NCBI GenBank assembly: GCA_022565665.1
Contig: JAIUMI010000009.1
Location: 45,284 to 109,283 of the forward strand
DNA length: 64,000 nucleotides
Reading direction: 5' to 3'
From: Glycocaulis sp.
Lineage (GTDB): Bacteria > Pseudomonadota > Alphaproteobacteria > Caulobacterales > Maricaulaceae
In this document: positions 1 to 9,643 of the stretch, one piece after another
How the letters are laid out: each line of letters opens with the position of its first letter
Numbering within the stretch: the first letter of the stretch is position 1
Translations under genes and position numbers: made by a program
The notes under the pieces: generated by a model
The model's input: the letters and a program-made list of their open reading frames with translations, nothing else
What the model was told of the DNA's origin: nothing
Databases searched by the model: none

Positions 1-1242
1 ACGCTCTCCCTGCGTGCAGGCTTCCGCAATGATCCGGCCAGCACCGCCATCAGCCAGGGCGGGGATGTCCGGCTGGGCTCGATCGGCTCGCATTGCTGGG
101 GCTATGCATCAGAGGCTCCCGATGCGCGTGTCACCTACCGGGCAGGCCGGTACACGCTCTATATCTCCACCGAGAGCGAGCTGGACGGAACGATTGCGGT
201 GCTGGCACCGGACGGCACCTGGCATTGCGATGATGACAGTGCCGGCAATCTCGATCCCGGCGTGATCATCGAAAACCCGCCTTCGGGTGAATACGCCATC
301 TGGGCGGGCACGTTCTCAAATGTGGGCGCACAGACCGCGACGCTTTACGTATCCGAGATCGGCTTTGCCGGCGCGGACAACACGGTGGATGTGTCCGGCA
401 CGCCCCATCATGCCAGCTACAGCCTCAGCGCCGGTTTCTCGCCCGATCCGTTTGCGATGGGCGTCGGCGTGGGCGGTCCGGTCAGTGCCGATATGGGCCT
501 TGTTGGCCACACGGTCGTGGAAGGTTTCTGCCACGGCTATATGACGCGCGAGCCGACCATGCGCCTCACCTGGAATGGTGATGGCGCGCCGCTTTACATC
601 TCTGCGGCAAGCGATGTGGACACGCTGCTTCTGGTCAATGCGCCCGATGGTGGCTGGTGGTGCGATGATGACAGTGCGGGCAATCTCGATCCCGGCCTTG
701 TGATCGATGATGCGCGCGATGGCGTCTACGACATCTATGTCGCCACTTTCTCGCCCGATGAAACGTCGACGGCCACCGTCTATATCTCGCAGACGGGCTG
801 GGGCGCAGAGGCTGTATCCATGCGCGTTGATACCAATCTGGAGCCGCGTTCGGGCGGTGTAACGCTTGATCCGGCGCGGGTGTCCCTGCCCTATGAGGCA
901 GAAGTGCAGGCGGGCGGGCCGCTGCGCGCCTTCCAGGCGGGCCTGAACAGCACCGATTACTGCGTGGGCCATATCAGCCGTGAGCCCACCTATATCGTAA
1001 ACTGGACGCCGGACGGGGATCTGCCCTTCACCATCTATCTCGATGCCGAGCGTGATACCACGCTGGCGGTGATGACGCCTGATGGCAGCTGGCGCTGTGA
1101 TGATGACGGCTCGGTGGGCCTCAATGCCGGGATCAATTTCGCGGCCGGCGAGCCGGGCATGTACTATGTCTATGCGGGCACGTTCGGTTCGCAGGAGACA
1201 CCGGCCACGCTTTACGTCGCGGAAGGGCAGGCACCGCGCTAA
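1..1242 (+). CDS. Secreted-type repeat protein, 5' truncated
   Basis: The frame is open from the first base to the TAA at 1240-1242, so the start lies left of the window; 413 residues are visible. They hold three repeats of roughly 130 residues. Each has a Cys near its start (HCWGY, FCHGY, YCVGH), a strand ending PDGxW, then an acidic loop CDDD followed by GNLDPG (degenerate in the third copy), then GxYxIxxGTF and a TLYV-type strand. The paired Cys per repeat and the Asp-rich loop suggest disulfide-bonded, perhaps calcium-binding, beta-sandwich modules resembling pre-peptidase C-terminal domains. Codons for the acidic loop are nearly identical in repeats 1 and 2, which points to recent internal duplication. 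Export is inferred; the signal peptide is outside the window. No enzymatic function is recognised. Confidence 0.7.
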   Translation, partial: TLSLRAGFRNDPASTAISQGGDVRLGSIGSHCWGYASEAPDARVTYRAGRYTLYISTESELDGTIAVLAPDGTWHCDDDSAGNLDPGVIIENPPSGEYAIWAGTFSNVGAQTATLYVSEIGFAGADNTVDVSGTPHHASYSLSAGFSPDPFAMGVGVGGPVSADMGLVGHTVVEGFCHGYMTREPTMRLTWNGDGAPLYISAASDVDTLLLVNAPDGGWWCDDDSAGNLDPGLVIDDARDGVYDIYVATFSPDETSTATVYISQTGWGAEAVSMRVDTNLEPRSGGVTLDPARVSLPYEAEVQAGGPLRAFQAGLNSTDYCVGHISREPTYIVNWTPDGDLPFTIYLDAERDTTLAVMTPDGSWRCDDDGSVGLNAGINFAAGEPGMYYVYAGTFGSQETPATLYVAEGQAPR

Positions 1243-1315
1243 GCCCCTTGCGTTTTGGGGCGCGATGCGTATAACCGCGCCTTCGTTTCATCCGGCTCAT
1301 CAGGCCCGCGACATG

Positions 1316-1369
1316 CCTGACAGCCGCGAACGGCTTGCCCTGCCCTCTGGCCGGGCCACACTTGTCAGG
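1316..1369 (+). promoter_or_regulatory. Structured 5' leader of rpmI-rplT hiding the Shine-Dalgarno
   Basis: CCTGACA (1316-1322) pairs with TGTCAGG (1363-1369), which includes part of the ribosome-binding site. Inside lie two hairpins: GCCG-CGAA-CGGC (1323-1334) and GCCC...GGGC (1337-1356). The result is a three-way junction ending eight bases before the ATG. Ribosomal-protein operons are often autoregulated through such leaders by their own product (L20 in other bacteria). Regulation here is inference; the pairing is seen directly. Confidence 0.45.
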
Positions 1370-1377
1370 AGACCGAA

Positions 1378-1581
1378 ATGTCGAAGATGAAGACCAAGAG
1401 CGGCGCCAAGAAGCGCTTCAAGGTGACGGCAACGGGCAAAGTGCTCGCGGCCCAGTCCGGCAAACGCCACGGCATGATCAAGCGGACGCCCAAGCAGATC
1501 CGCAACAAGCGCGGGACCGACACCCTGTCGGCCCCCGACGCGAAGATCGTGAAACAGCACTACCTGCCCTACAGCCGCTAA
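1378..1581 (+). CDS. rpmI: 50S ribosomal protein L35
   Basis: L35 is a small basic protein of the large ribosomal subunit. The 67-residue product starts [20 protein letters not shown] and ends YLPYSR, with the usual Lys/Arg-rich content, [19 protein letters not shown] core and family length. An AGGAGA ribosome-binding site precedes the ATG. It is followed after 36 bases by rplT, the standard neighbour. No infC is present upstream, unlike the enterobacterial arrangement. Confidence 0.97.
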   Translation: MSKMKTKSGAKKRFKVTATGKVLAAQSGKRHGMIKRTPKQIRNKRGTDTLSAPDAKIVKQHYLPYSR

Positions 1582-1617
1582 GGTTGGCCGGTAACATCCG
1601 TTTGAAGGACTGATAAT

Positions 1618-1977
1618 ATGGCACGCGTTTCCGCAGGACCCGCTTCCCACGCCCGTCACCGCAAGGTGATCAAGGCCGCCAAAGGCTATTATGGCCGCCG
1701 CAAGAACACTTTCCGCGCCGCCAACCAGGCGGTCGAGAAGGCCGGCCAGTACGCTTATCGTGACCGCCGCAACAAGAAGCGCACCTTCCGCGCGCTCTGG
1801 ATCCAGCGCATCAATGCCGCTGCCCGGCTGAACGAGATGACCTACGCCACGTTTATGAACGGGCTCAAGAAGGCCGGTATCGAACTTGACCGCAAGGTGC
1901 TCTCCGATATCGCGACCCGTGAGCCCGAAGCCTTCTCCGCCCTGGCTGACCAGGCGCGCGCGGCTCTCAAGGCTTAA
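1618..1977 (+). CDS. rplT: 50S ribosomal protein L20
   Basis: L20 binds 23S rRNA directly and is needed early in large-subunit assembly. The 119-residue product has the typical start [19 protein letters not shown], the basic N-terminal helix with [13 protein letters not shown], and the globular part with [20 protein letters not shown]. The length matches the family. It forms an operon with rpmI; a strong terminator follows 43 bases after the stop, separating it from pheS. In several bacteria L20 represses its own operon, which would fit the structured leader before rpmI. Confidence 0.97.
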   Translation: MARVSAGPASHARHRKVIKAAKGYYGRRKNTFRAANQAVEKAGQYAYRDRRNKKRTFRALWIQRINAAARLNEMTYATFMNGLKKAGIELDRKVLSDIATREPEAFSALADQARAALKA

Positions 1978-2020
1978 CTGGCGATCCGGCCTGAGCATCT
2001 TTCAGGCCCGGTCAACGGAT

Positions 2021-2057
2021 AAAAGGCCCGCCTGCGCGCCCCGCAGGCGGGCCTTTT
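2021..2057 (+). terminator. Intrinsic terminator after rplT
   Basis: A perfect 16-bp stem, 2021-2036 against 2042-2057, with a five-base loop. The stem is flanked by A-run and T-run (AAAA at the left, TTTT at the right), so it can terminate in either direction. It closes the rpmI-rplT unit. Confidence 0.9.
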
Positions 2058-2142
2058 CCTGTCCGCTACAAGCCAGTGTTTGAACCTTCCGGCCAAAAGG
2101 GTCTAAGACCCGCTTACCCTTCCGATACGAGACGAGACAGCC

Positions 2143-3225
2143 ATGACGACGAGCGATGATCTGGACGCGCTGGAAAAGCGCTATAGCGCGGCCATAGAGG
2201 CCGCTGACGCCATCCCTGCGCTGGAAGAGGTGCGGGTGGCCGCGCTCGGCAAGAAGGGCGAGGTCAGCCTTAAAATGCGTGATCTGGGCGGTATGAGCCC
2301 GGAGGAGCGCAAAGTGTTCGGCCCCGCGCTCAACGGGCTGAAAGACCGTCTCACCAGCGCGATCGAGGCGAAGAAATCGGCATTGGAAGCGGCTGCTCTG
2401 GATGCCGCACTGGCGTCCGAGCGCGTCGATATCACCCTGCCGGCGCCTCGCGAACCCAAAGGCTCGCTGCACCCGGTTTCACAGGTGATGGAAGAGCTGG
2501 CCGTCATTTTCGCCGATATGGGCTTTGCGGTCGCCGAGGGCCCGGACGTGGAAGATGATTTTCATAACTTCACCGCGCTGAACTTCCCGGCTGACCACCC
2601 TGCCCGCGATACGCACGATACCTTCTTCATGGAGGCCAGCGCAGACGGGACGGCCAAGCTCCTGCGCACCCACACCTCCCCGGTGCAGATCCGCACGCTG
2701 ATGAATTCAGAGCCGCCTGTACGCATCATCGCGCCGGGCCGGGTCTACCGGTGTGACTGGGACCAGACGCATACGCCGATGTTCCATCAGATCGAGGGCC
2801 TTGTCATCGACAAGGATACCCATATGGGCCACCTCAAAGGGTGCCTGATCGATTTCATCGCGGCCTTTTTCGAGACCGACGAGGTGGAGGTGCGCTTCCG
2901 GCCCCACCACTTCCCCTTCACCGAGCCGAGCGCGGAGATGGATGTGCGCTATGAGCGCGTGGGCGATGCCATCAAGGTCGGCTCCGGTGACAAATGGCTG
3001 GAGATTCTGGGCTGCGGCATGGTGCACCCCAACGTCATCAAGGCGTGTGGGCTCGACCCGGATGTCTATCAGGGCTTCGCCTTTGGCATGGGCGTTGATC
3101 GTGTCGCGATGCTGAAATACGGGATGAGCGATCTGCGTCCCTTCTTCGAGCCGGACCCGCGCTGGCTTTCCCATTATGGCTTCTCGCCGCTTCTGCAGGC
3201 CAATCTCGCGACCGGACTGAGCTAG
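2143..3225 (+). CDS. pheS: Phenylalanyl-tRNA synthetase alpha subunit
   Basis: The alpha subunit carries the catalytic core of the alpha2-beta2 enzyme that charges tRNA-Phe. The 360-residue product has the N-terminal coiled-coil region (about residues 1-90), class II motif 2 around [20 protein letters not shown], and motif 3 [20 protein letters not shown] near the C-terminus. Length is normal for bacterial PheS. The ATG follows GAGACGAGACAG, a weak ribosome-binding site. pheT begins 12 bases after the stop, so the two subunits are co-transcribed. Confidence 0.97.
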   Translation: MTTSDDLDALEKRYSAAIEAADAIPALEEVRVAALGKKGEVSLKMRDLGGMSPEERKVFGPALNGLKDRLTSAIEAKKSALEAAALDAALASERVDITLPAPREPKGSLHPVSQVMEELAVIFADMGFAVAEGPDVEDDFHNFTALNFPADHPARDTHDTFFMEASADGTAKLLRTHTSPVQIRTLMNSEPPVRIIAPGRVYRCDWDQTHTPMFHQIEGLVIDKDTHMGHLKGCLIDFIAAFFETDEVEVRFRPHHFPFTEPSAEMDVRYERVGDAIKVGSGDKWLEILGCGMVHPNVIKACGLDPDVYQGFAFGMGVDRVAMLKYGMSDLRPFFEPDPRWLSHYGFSPLLQANLATGLS

Positions 3226-3237
3226 GAGACCACGCCC

Positions 3238-5631
3238 ATGAAATTCACTCTCTCCTGGCTCAAGGAACATCTTGAGACCGACAAGAGCCTCGCCGAAATC
3301 GCCGATGCGATGACGATGGCGGGTCTCGAGATCGAGCATATCGACAATCCGGCTGACAGGCTCGCCGCGTTTACGGTCGCCCATGTGAAAGATGCGCAGC
3401 CGCACCCGGATGCGGACAAGCTGCGTGTCTGCACGGTGGAAACGGTTGATGGCGTCAAGCAGATCGTCTGCGGTGCGCCCAATGCGCGCGCCGGGATGAC
3501 AGCCATCTATGCGCCGCTGGGCGCGTATATTCCCGGCCTCGATTTCGCACTCGATGCCAAGCCGCGCAAGATTCGCGGCGTGGAAAGCCATGGCATGCTG
3601 TGCTCCACCAAGGAGCTGGAAGCGGGCGACGACCATGACGGCATTGCCGACCTGAAAGGCGACTGGGCTGTCGGCACGCCTGCCGCCGAGGCGCTGGGGC
3701 TTGATGATCCTGTCATCGATTTCGAGGTAACGCCCAACCGGCCTGACTGGCTGGGCGTGCACGGCATTGCCCGCGATCTCGCCGCTGCAGGCGTCGGCAC
3801 GTTCAAGGACGAGGCCATCGTGCCGGTGAAGGGCACATTTCCCTGCCCGGTGAAAATCGAGACTGCATGGCCGCAGGCCTGCCCCGTCTTTGCGGGCCGG
3901 GTGGTCAGGGGCGTAAAGAATGGTCCGTCGCCGGAATGGCTGCAAAAGCGTCTGAAAGCCATCGGCCTGCGGCCTATCAATACGCTGGTTGATATTACCA
4001 ATCTGATCTCGCATGAGCGCGCCCGTCCGCTGCATGTCTATGACCTTTCAAAAATTGGAACGACCATTCGTGCACGGACGGGTCACGGTAAGTCAGACCG
4101 CTTCGAGGCGCTGGATGGCCGGGAGTATGACCCGCAGGCCCATCATTGCGTGATCGCCGATGATACACGGTGTCTCGGCCTTGGCGGCGTGATGGGCGGG
4201 GAGTATTCCGGCTGTACCGGCACTACCGTGGACGTGTTCATCGAAAGCGCGTGGTTCGAGCCTGCAATCATCCGCACGACCGGTCGTGAGACAGGTATCG
4301 TATCGGATGCGCGCTATCGCTTTGAGCGCGGCGTGGATACCGGCTCGGTCCTGCCGGGTCTTGAGCTTGCCACCCGCCTGATCCTCGATTTGTGCGGCGG
4401 CGAGGCGTCCGAGGTTTATGTGGCAGGTGAAGTACCGGTCGTACCGGCGCCGATTGCCTTCGATCCGGTGCGCGTGGCGCGCCTGACCGGGCTCGACATC
4501 TCCTATGACCGTATCGCGAGTATCCTCATCGCGCTGGGCTTTGGCGTGGACCGGGCGAACCCTGTCTGGACCGTAACCGTGCCGAGCTGGCGGCGTGACT
4601 GTACTGAAGGCGCGGACCTGATTGAGGAAGTCGCCCGCATTGAGGGCTATGACCGCCTGCCCGCCACCAGCCTGAAACGTCCTGCAGGACGGTTTGAAGC
4701 ACCCGCCACGCCGATGCAGAACCGGGTACGTGCTGCGCGCCGGGCTGCGGCGAACCGGGGCTATCAGGAGGCCGTCACCTGGTCCTTCTGCCGCGAGGAC
4801 CAGGCCGCGCTCTTTGGCGGGCACGGGACTGGGCTGAAGCTCGCCAACCCGATCTCGTCAGAGCTCGACGTGATGCGTCCAAGCGCGCTGGTGCACCTCT
4901 TGCTGTCCTTGCAGAAGAGCCTCGACAAGGGGCTGGCCGATCCGCGCTTCTTCGAAGCCGGGCCGATCTATCTTGATGATACGCCCACCGGACAACGAAC
5001 GGTCGTTTCAATGGTGCGCGCTGCCAGCGCAGGGCGCGACTGGAAGGGTGCAGCCCAGCCGGACGTGTTCGATGCCAAGGCTGATGCCTTGGCCGTACTA
5101 GAGGGGGCCGGTGCGCCCGTTGCCAATCTGCAGGCGGCGCCTGAAGCGCGTGAGTGGTGGCATCCGGGTCGTTCGGGCGTGTTACGTCTGGGTCCGAAAA
5201 ATGTCCTGGCGGAGTTCGGCGAGATACATCCCGGTGTCCTGAAAAGCCTCGCGGTTGAGGGCCGGGTGCTGGCCGTCGAGGCGTTCCTTGATGCCGTACC
5301 GGCTGCCAAGGCGAAAGCCACCAAATCACGTGCCGCCCTTCAGGTCTCCGACCTCATGGCGGTACGGCGCGATTTTGCCTTCCTGACGCCGGAGGGCGTT
5401 GCCGCAGGCGATCTCATCCGCGCGGTGGCGGGCGCCGACAAGCAGTTGATCAGCGATGTCGCGCTCTTTGACCGCTATGCGGGCAAGGGCGTGCCGGAAG
5501 GCCATGTCTCGCTGGCGGTCGAGGTAACCCTTCAGCCGCAGGACAAGACCCTCACCGAGGCCGAGATCGATGCAGTATCAAAACGCATCATCGCAGCGGC
5601 AGAGAAGCAGGGCGCAAAGCTGAGGGCCTGA
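3238..5631 (+). CDS. pheT: Phenylalanyl-tRNA synthetase beta subunit
   Basis: The beta subunit binds tRNA and edits mischarged Tyr-tRNA-Phe. The 797-residue protein shows the N-terminal tRNA-binding domain (residues about 40-150, with HPDADKLRVCTV), the B3/B4 editing region, the B5 domain and a C-terminal anticodon-binding fold (FAFLTPEGVAAGDLIRAV to the end). Length agrees with the family. GGAGACCACGCCC precedes the ATG. The stop TGA directly abuts the TTG start of the next gene. Confidence 0.97.
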   Translation: MKFTLSWLKEHLETDKSLAEIADAMTMAGLEIEHIDNPADRLAAFTVAHVKDAQPHPDADKLRVCTVETVDGVKQIVCGAPNARAGMTAIYAPLGAYIPGLDFALDAKPRKIRGVESHGMLCSTKELEAGDDHDGIADLKGDWAVGTPAAEALGLDDPVIDFEVTPNRPDWLGVHGIARDLAAAGVGTFKDEAIVPVKGTFPCPVKIETAWPQACPVFAGRVVRGVKNGPSPEWLQKRLKAIGLRPINTLVDITNLISHERARPLHVYDLSKIGTTIRARTGHGKSDRFEALDGREYDPQAHHCVIADDTRCLGLGGVMGGEYSGCTGTTVDVFIESAWFEPAIIRTTGRETGIVSDARYRFERGVDTGSVLPGLELATRLILDLCGGEASEVYVAGEVPVVPAPIAFDPVRVARLTGLDISYDRIASILIALGFGVDRANPVWTVTVPSWRRDCTEGADLIEEVARIEGYDRLPATSLKRPAGRFEAPATPMQNRVRAARRAAANRGYQEAVTWSFCREDQAALFGGHGTGLKLANPISSELDVMRPSALVHLLLSLQKSLDKGLADPRFFEAGPIYLDDTPTGQRTVVSMVRAASAGRDWKGAAQPDVFDAKADALAVLEGAGAPVANLQAAPEAREWWHPGRSGVLRLGPKNVLAEFGEIHPGVLKSLAVEGRVLAVEAFLDAVPAAKAKATKSRAALQVSDLMAVRRDFAFLTPEGVAAGDLIRAVAGADKQLISDVALFDRYAGKGVPEGHVSLAVEVTLQPQDKTLTEAEIDAVSKRIIAAAEKQGAKLRA

Positions 5632-6969
5632 TTGGCCAGACCGGATCATCTCGCCGACAGGGCCGCAAGGCCGGTCTATGCCCTTATCCATGATGAGGAT
5701 GAGGGGCGGATGTGCGCGGACATTCCTGATGAAGCGTGCGCCCATCAGCCGCGCAATGTCGTCATCTCCGCCCTTGTCCTGTCCCTGACCAAGACCGGCG
5801 ACCGGTTGATGGACCCCAAGATCGTGCTCGCCTGGATGGTGAGTGTGCTGGGCGCGCCGTCTGTGATTATCGGTCTTCTGTCCCCGGTGCGCGAGGCGCT
5901 TGCCCTTCTGCCCCAGCTCTTCATTGCGCGCATCATCCGCCAGCGCCCGCGCAGGAAATTCTTCTGGGCACTGGGGTCGGCCGGCCAGGCGCTATCGCTC
6001 ATCGCGATGGCCATATGCGCCCTCACGCTGGAAGGCTGGGCATTGGGGGGCGGTGTGCTGGCCGCGCTCGCCTGCTTCGCGCTCAGCCGGGGCGTATCCT
6101 CGGTTGCCTACAAGGATGTGCTGGGCAAGACCGTCTCCAAGGCCCGCAGGGGCGCGGTGGCGGGCTACGGGGCGAGCCTCGGCGGGATCGCCGCGAGCGC
6201 GCTGGGTGTCTGGCTGATGGTGATGGAGGCGGGCGGCAATGATCAGGGCCCGGCCTTCTTCGCCGGGTTGCTGCTGGCGGCGGCGGGCCTGTGGCTGCTG
6301 GCCGCTGCGCTCTATCTCCTGCTGGCCGAAGCCTCCGGCTCCACTGATGGTGGCGTCAATGCCATCGAGGCGGTCAGGGCCCAGCTGGCACTGGTCTGGA
6401 AGGAGGCGCCTTTGCGCGACTTCCTGATCGTGCGTGCGCTTCTCATCTCCACCGCGCTGGCCACACCCTTTTATGTTGCCATCGCGCAGGACCGCTCGGG
6501 GACGGACCTTGCCGGGCTGGGCGGTTTTCTGCTCGCTGGAGCGCTGGCCAGCGCGCTTGGCGGCTGGGTCTGGGGAAGGGCCTCGGACGCTTCCAGCAGG
6601 CTTGTAATGGCCGCTGCGGGGGTTCTGGCGGCGCTGGCGGCGGCGGGGGTACTGGCCAGCCAGCTGCTCGATGCGCCCTGGGCGGCGTCACCAGCATTCT
6701 ATGCCGGGATCGTCTTTGTGCTGTCACTTGCCCATGAGGGTGTGCGCCTGGGCCGGTCCACCTATCTTGTTGACCTGGCGAGCGAAAAGATGCGCGCGCA
6801 TTATACCGCCGTGTCTAACACGGTGATCGGCGCACTTCTGCTTCTCATGGGGGCGGTCTCGGGTGCCGTCTTCAGTTTCGGGGCGGAATACGCCCTTGCC
6901 TTCCTTGGTACCTGCAGCCTTGCGGCTGCAGGTATGGCGGTGCGGCTGAAGCCGGTCTCAGGCGCCTGA
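5632..6969 (+). CDS. MFS-type transporter
   Basis: A 445-residue polytopic membrane protein with about ten to twelve hydrophobic segments rich in Ala, Gly and Leu. It contains a major-facilitator-like repeat with a loop motif near RRKFFWALGSAGQ. The frame starts with TTG immediately after the pheT stop, which would mean translational coupling. The first 60 residues are hydrophilic and poorly conserved in look, so the true start may instead be the ATG at 5710 (MCADIPDE) or the ATG at 5809 (MDPKIVLAW). The substrate cannot be inferred. It may share the pheST transcript. Confidence 0.75.
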   Translation: MARPDHLADRAARPVYALIHDEDEGRMCADIPDEACAHQPRNVVISALVLSLTKTGDRLMDPKIVLAWMVSVLGAPSVIIGLLSPVREALALLPQLFIARIIRQRPRRKFFWALGSAGQALSLIAMAICALTLEGWALGGGVLAALACFALSRGVSSVAYKDVLGKTVSKARRGAVAGYGASLGGIAASALGVWLMVMEAGGNDQGPAFFAGLLLAAAGLWLLAAALYLLLAEASGSTDGGVNAIEAVRAQLALVWKEAPLRDFLIVRALLISTALATPFYVAIAQDRSGTDLAGLGGFLLAGALASALGGWVWGRASDASSRLVMAAAGVLAALAAAGVLASQLLDAPWAASPAFYAGIVFVLSLAHEGVRLGRSTYLVDLASEKMRAHYTAVSNTVIGALLLLMGAVSGAVFSFGAEYALAFLGTCSLAAAGMAVRLKPVSGA

Positions 6970-6973
6970 AACC

Positions 6974-7606
6974 CTAGAAGGGCAGGATGTTGCGGCGGCG
7001 CGAATAGGCGAGATAGCCGACATTGGCACCCGCCCGGAAGCCGACGCCCGAGCGGATGGGCGCAAGCGTGATGTAGTCGGCGCGCTGATAGTTCACGCCC
7101 ATACCGGCGACGAAATAGGCGCTGCCTTCCACGCCGGGAAAGCGCTGATAGATGCGGTCAGGCTGATCGAGATTATAGATCAGCGTGAACACCCTGCTGG
7201 CATTGCCGCCGGCATCGAAACCGACAGACGGGCCCTGCCAGTAGACGCGCTGGCGCCCGGTTTCGCCTTTCAGCACCATATCGCCCTGGCCATAGCGCAG
7301 GCCGACACCGACCGCGCCGGAGGCTTCCTCGCCGATGATATAACCCACCGGCTCGCCCAGATCGTTGAAGACCCGCTCTACCAGCGTGCCCGCCGCTTCT
7401 GCCGTCACGCCGAAGAAATCCGACACCGCTTCGACAATTTCCGTGCTGGTGTAGGTTTCGCGCTGCGGCTCCGCCTGCGGTCCGCCCGCCAGCTCGTCAT
7501 CGGAGCGGCTGGACGAGGTTGTGTTGCAGGCCGACAGGGCAAGCCCGGCAGCCATGATGAAGGCAACAAGGCCCAGAGGCCGCATCATATCCGGTGAAAC
7601 ACGCAT
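6974..7606 (-). CDS. eipA: EipA family envelope protein (DUF1134)
   Basis: A 210-residue protein with a lipoprotein-like signal peptide (hydrophobic stretch then LSAC, Cys near residue 26). The mature part has the DUF1134 pattern: VEAVSDFFGVTAEAAGTLVE, GYIIGEEASGAVGVGLRYG, then SAYFVAGMGVNYQRAD and a basic C-terminus. In Brucella the EipA protein is a small periplasmic beta-barrel that supports envelope stress resistance, and its gene is activated by CtrA. A perfect CtrA box lies 90 bases upstream here, supporting the same assignment. It diverges from lepA. The acylation site is a difference from a purely soluble periplasmic form. Confidence 0.88.
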   Translation of the reverse strand: MRVSPDMMRPLGLVAFIMAAGLALSACNTTSSSRSDDELAGGPQAEPQRETYTSTEIVEAVSDFFGVTAEAAGTLVERVFNDLGEPVGYIIGEEASGAVGVGLRYGQGDMVLKGETGRQRVYWQGPSVGFDAGGNASRVFTLIYNLDQPDRIYQRFPGVEGSAYFVAGMGVNYQRADYITLAPIRSGVGFRAGANVGYLAYSRRRNILPF

Positions 7607-7695
7607 ATTGGTCTGGTCTCTCCAAAACGGGGCACTGTCCGGGCCGAAGGCGGCGGAGCGGTGCCAAGCCCCATGACAGCGATGCTCTGCGCCGG

Positions 7696-7710
7696 TTAAG
7701 GCGCAATTAA
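7696..7710. promoter_or_regulatory. CtrA-type binding site (TTAA-N7-TTAA)
   Basis: The sequence is TTAA, GGCGCAA, TTAA, an exact match to the alphaproteobacterial CtrA full site. It lies between divergent eipA (start at 7606) and lepA (start at 7835). The eipA orthologue in Brucella is a known direct CtrA target, so eipA is the more likely client. Binding itself is inferred. Confidence 0.65.
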
Positions 7711-7834
7711 GGACGCTGCGGAACCGCGCTGCGTTACAGCTTCACATGAAAACGCCCGGCACCGGTCTCTGGTTCCGGTTTCCTGCGGCGTATCCTGCTT
7801 GGCGCGGGCCCTTGCGAGTGCTAACTCCCCGCCC

Positions 7835-9643
7835 ATGAGCACCAATCCCGCCAATATCCGCAATTTCTCCATCGTGGCCCATATCGACCACGGCAAGTCC
7901 ACCCTGGCTGACCGGCTGATCCAGTTCACCGGCGGGCTGACGACCCGCGAGATGAAGGAGCAGGTGCTCGACAATATGGAGCTGGAGCGCGAGCGCGGCA
8001 TCACCATCAAGGCGCAGACCGTTCGCCTGGATTACACCGCCCGCAATGGCGAGAAATACGTCCTGAACCTGATCGACACGCCGGGCCATGTGGACTTCGC
8101 CTATGAGGTCTCGCGCTCATTGTCGGCGTGTGAGGGCGCGCTGCTGGTGGTGGACGCCGCACAAGGCGTCGAAGCCCAGACGCTCGCCAATGTCTATGCC
8201 GCGATCGAGGTCGATCTCGAAATCGTCCCCGTTCTGAACAAGATCGACCTGCCGGCCGCCGAGCCCGACCGGGTGCGCGCCCAGATCGAGGACGTGATCG
8301 GCATCGATGCCTCCGAAGCGGTGGAAATCTCCGCCAAGACCGGGCTTGGCATTGACGCGGTGCTCGAAGCGATCGTCCATCGCCTGCCCCCGCCCAAAAC
8401 CGGCGATCCTAACGCGCCTCTGAAGGCCCTGCTGGTGGATAGCTGGTATGACGCCTATCTCGGCGTGATCTGCCTTGTGCGTGTCCATGAAGGCACGCTG
8501 AAAAAAGGCATGCGCGTGCGCCTGATGGGGACCGGCGCCAACTACAATGTGGACGGGGTGGGCGTATTCCGCCCCGCCAAGGTCAATGTGGACTCGCTGG
8601 GGCCGGGCGAGATCGGCTTTCTCAACGCCTCGATCAAGCAGGTGCGTGATGCGCGCGTGGGTGACACCATCACCGAGGAAAAGCGCCCCACCTCCTCCAT
8701 GCTGCCCGGCTTCAAACCCGCCATTCCGGTGGTGTTCTGCGGGCTCTTCCCCGTTGATGCCAATGATTTTGAGGATCTGCGCGATGCGGTGGAGCGTCTG
8801 GCGCTCAACGATGCCTCGTTCAGCTTCGAGATGGAAACCAGCGCCGCGCTGGGCTTCGGCTTCCGCTGCGGCTTCCTGGGGCTGTTGCATCTGGAGGTCA
8901 TCCGCGAGCGGCTGGAGCGCGAATATGATGTAGACCTCATCACCACCGCCCCGTCCGTGATTTACAAGATCAAGATGACCGACGGCTCGGTGATGGATCT
9001 GCACAACCCTGCCGACATGCCGGACCCCGTGCGCATCGACACGATTGCCGAGCCGTGGATCAAGGCGACCATATTGGTGCCTGACGAGTATCTCGGCGGC
9101 GTCCTGAAGCTGTGCGAGGACCGGCGCGGCGTCCAGAAGGAGCTCACCTATGCCGGCAGCCGGGCCATGCTGGTCTATGAACTGCCGCTCAACGAGGTGG
9201 TGTTTGATTTCTACGACCGGCTGAAATCCGTCACCAAGGGCTATGCCAGCTTCGACTATCAGTTTGTCGAGCACCGCGAGGGCGATCTTGTGAAGATGTC
9301 GATCCTCGTCAATGAGGAGCCGGTCGACGCGCTCTCCATGATCGTGCACCGCGCGCGCGCCGAAATGCGCGGCCGGGGCATGTGCGAGAAGCTGAAAGAC
9401 CTGATCCCCCGGCACATGTTCAAGATCCCGATCCAGGCGGCCATTGGCGGGCGCGTGATCGCGCGCGAGACGCTGTCGGCCCTCAGGAAGGACGTGACGG
9501 CCAAATGCTATGGCGGCGACGCCACCCGCAAGCGCAAGCTTCTGGAAAAGCAGAAAGCCGGCAAGAAGAAGATGCGCCAGTTCGGCCGGGTCGAAATCCC
9601 GCAGGAAGCGTTCATCGCCGCGCTGAAAATGGACGGGGATTAG
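7835..9643 (+). CDS. lepA: Elongation factor 4 (LepA), back-translocating GTPase
   Basis: LepA is a ribosome-dependent GTPase involved in initiation or stalled elongation. The 602-residue product starts [20 protein letters not shown] and carries G1 [10 protein letters not shown]3 DTPGH, G4 NKID, an EF-G-like domain III and the LepA-specific C-terminal domain ending in the basic [19 protein letters not shown] region. I chose the ATG at 7835 over an in-frame TTG 36 bases upstream because it matches family N-termini. No clear Shine-Dalgarno precedes it. The stop overlaps the end of the convergent small gene. Confidence 0.96.
   Translation: MSTNPANIRNFSIVAHIDHGKSTLADRLIQFTGGLTTREMKEQVLDNMELERERGITIKAQTVRLDYTARNGEKYVLNLIDTPGHVDFAYEVSRSLSACEGALLVVDAAQGVEAQTLANVYAAIEVDLEIVPVLNKIDLPAAEPDRVRAQIEDVIGIDASEAVEISAKTGLGIDAVLEAIVHRLPPPKTGDPNAPLKALLVDSWYDAYLGVICLVRVHEGTLKKGMRVRLMGTGANYNVDGVGVFRPAKVNVDSLGPGEIGFLNASIKQVRDARVGDTITEEKRPTSSMLPGFKPAIPVVFCGLFPVDANDFEDLRDAVERLALNDASFSFEMETSAALGFGFRCGFLGLLHLEVIRERLEREYDVDLITTAPSVIYKIKMTDGSVMDLHNPADMPDPVRIDTIAEPWIKATILVPDEYLGGVLKLCEDRRGVQKELTYAGSRAMLVYELPLNEVVFDFYDRLKSVTKGYASFDYQFVEHREGDLVKMSILVNEEPVDALSMIVHRARAEMRGRGMCEKLKDLIPRHMFKIPIQAAIGGRVIARETLSALRKDVTAKCYGGDATRKRKLLEKQKAGKKKMRQFGRVEIPQEAFIAALKMDGD

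Noticed and set aside
2707-4035. Long minus-strand open frame (442 codons) opposite pheS/pheT
   Set aside because: It is antisense to two certain genes, is Arg/His-rich as expected from GC-rich complementary strands, and shows no family motif.
8117-9415. Long minus-strand open frame (432 codons) opposite lepA
   Set aside because: Shadow of lepA codon bias; no recognisable motif or ribosome-binding site.
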